Source: Ruminococcus sp. UBA1366 | GTDB taxonomy: Bacteria; Bacillota; Clostridia; Oscillospirales; Ruminococcaceae | Assembly: GCA_002306005.1 (NCBI GenBank) | Contig: DBRO01000072.1 | Span: 9,657 to 16,322, forward strand | DNA length: 6,666 nucleotides | Direction: 5' to 3' | Shown: piece by piece, positions 5,896 to 6,666 of the stretch | Layout: every line of letters starts with the position of its first letter | How positions within the stretch are numbered: position 1 is the stretch's first letter | Notes under the pieces: generated by a model | What the model saw: only the letters and a program-made list of their open reading frames with translations | The model's database searches: none | What the model was told of the DNA's origin: nothing | Position numbers and translations under genes: made by a program

Positions 5896-6666
5896 ACTAT
5901 GGTGTCCTCCTCCCCAAACTGGTTAAAGATACTCATGATTAAAATGACGATTACCATCAGCACAATCGCCATCGCGGAACCAAGGTGCGGGTTGTAGGAG
6001 GTACCAAGGAACTGCGCTTCGATAATATCACCAATAAGGTCGTTGGTGCCGCCGCCCAGCATACGAGAGATAATAAACGTCGAAACACTAGGCACAAAAA
6101 CCGTGATAATGCCCGTGTTGATTCCCTGCATGGAAAGGGGAATGATTACTTTTCGTAAGACCTGTAAATTGCTTGCGCCCAAGTCCTGTGCCGCTTCAAT
6201 GACGCTCTTGTCGATTTTTGTCATGACCGAATACAGCGGCAGAATCATAAACGGCAGGTAGTTATATACCATACCCAAAATCACCGCACCGGAATTATTC
6301 AGCATATTGAACGGTCCAATGCCAAACAGTCTTAAAAAGCGGTTAATCAACCCGTTCTCGTCCAGCAGCGTCATCCATGCGTAGGTGCGCAGCAAAAAGT
6401 TAATCCACATGGGCAGGATAATCAGCATGATCAGCGAGGATTGCTTTCCGGGAAGTGCGCGGGAAACAATATACGCCACGGGAAACCCAATGACAATGCA
6501 AATTACCGTGGCGACAAAAGCAAAACCTACAGAGCGGAACAATACGTCCATGTAGTCGCTCATTTCCACAATGTGCGAGAACGTAAAGTTTCCCTCCGAG
6601 GTTGTAAAAGCAAAATATAAAACCAAAAGCAGGGGAACAACCGTAAAAATCAGCATCCAAACAATA
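5892..6666 (-). CDS. potB: Spermidine/putrescine ABC transporter permease PotB, 5' partial
   Basis: This is the partner permease of PotC. The frame is open to the right edge, with I-V-W encoded before the first visible Met at 6656, so the start lies outside; by comparison with the family only some 10-25 residues are missing. The remainder contains MLIFTVVPLLLVLYFAFTT, typical of the first PotB helix, further hydrophobic segments, and the EAA loop EAAQDLGASNLQVLRKVIIP (residues 154-173 from that Met). LPMWINFLLRTYAWMTLL at 81-98 is characteristic of PotB. The GGGTNDLIGDIIEAQF segment (201-216) is also typical. It ends in the ATGA overlap with potC. The ATPase gene potA is expected just upstream, outside the window, though this is inference from usual potABCD order. 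Confidence 0.93.
   Translation of the reverse strand, partial: IVWMLIFTVVPLLLVLYFAFTTSEGNFTFSHIVEMSDYMDVLFRSVGFAFVATVICIVIGFPVAYIVSRALPGKQSSLIMLIILPMWINFLLRTYAWMTLLDENGLINRFLRLFGIGPFNMLNNSGAVILGMVYNYLPFMILPLYSVMTKIDKSVIEAAQDLGASNLQVLRKVIIPLSMQGINTGIITVFVPSVSTFIISRMLGGGTNDLIGDIIEAQFLGTSYNPHLGSAMAIVLMVIVILIMSIFNQFGEEDTIV

Noticed and set aside
1..6666. A functional link between the copper operon and the polyamine/PRPP genes, or a novel defence or mobile system.
   Set aside because: The two sets are convergent and separated by a strong terminator, all genes fall in known families, and no transposase, integrase, direct-repeat boundary or toxin-antitoxin-like pair was seen.

Overview
This window looks like chromosome from an anaerobic Gram-positive bacterium of the Firmicutes, most plausibly class Clostridia. 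The pointers are a clostridial-style copA-copZ-csoR copper operon, a lipoprotein-type polyamine binding protein, an unusually long PRPP synthetase, strong AGAAAGGA-type ribosome binding sites and a base composition near half G+C by eye. The order or family (an Oscillospirales-like gut bacterium is my guess) is inference only.

Plus strand, bases 1-2437: a copper-resistance operon. It holds the 3' 635 codons of a Cu(I)-exporting P-type ATPase (copA, start off the left edge), then a 74-residue copper chaperone (copZ), then, five bases on, a CsoR-family copper-sensing repressor with its complete C-H-C ligand set. CopZ would buffer and hand Cu(I) to CopA, CopA would pump it out, and CsoR would release the operon promoter, which lies upstream of the window, when copper rises. 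A long hairpin at 2444-2489 with A-rich and T-rich flanks closes this operon and also terminates the convergent transcripts.

Minus strand, bases 2494-6666: read right to left, potB (5' end off the right edge), potC and potD encode two membrane permeases and the binding lipoprotein of a spermidine/putrescine-type ABC importer. potB and potC overlap by the four bases ATGA, and potD follows potC closely. The ATPase gene potA is not in the window and probably lies upstream. After a 115-base gap containing several inverted repeats comes prs, a divergent 382-residue ribose-phosphate pyrophosphokinase, whose stop lies next to the shared terminator.

Every gene belongs to a recognisable family and coding density is high. 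No RNA genes, CRISPR, mobile elements or phage genes were seen, and there is no gene-free stretch over 300 bases. I do not see a wholly new system. The items most worth a second look are the C-terminal membrane segment on the PotD lipoprotein together with its altered ligand site, the divergent PRPP synthetase with its palindrome-rich leader, and the hairpin around the copA stop codon.
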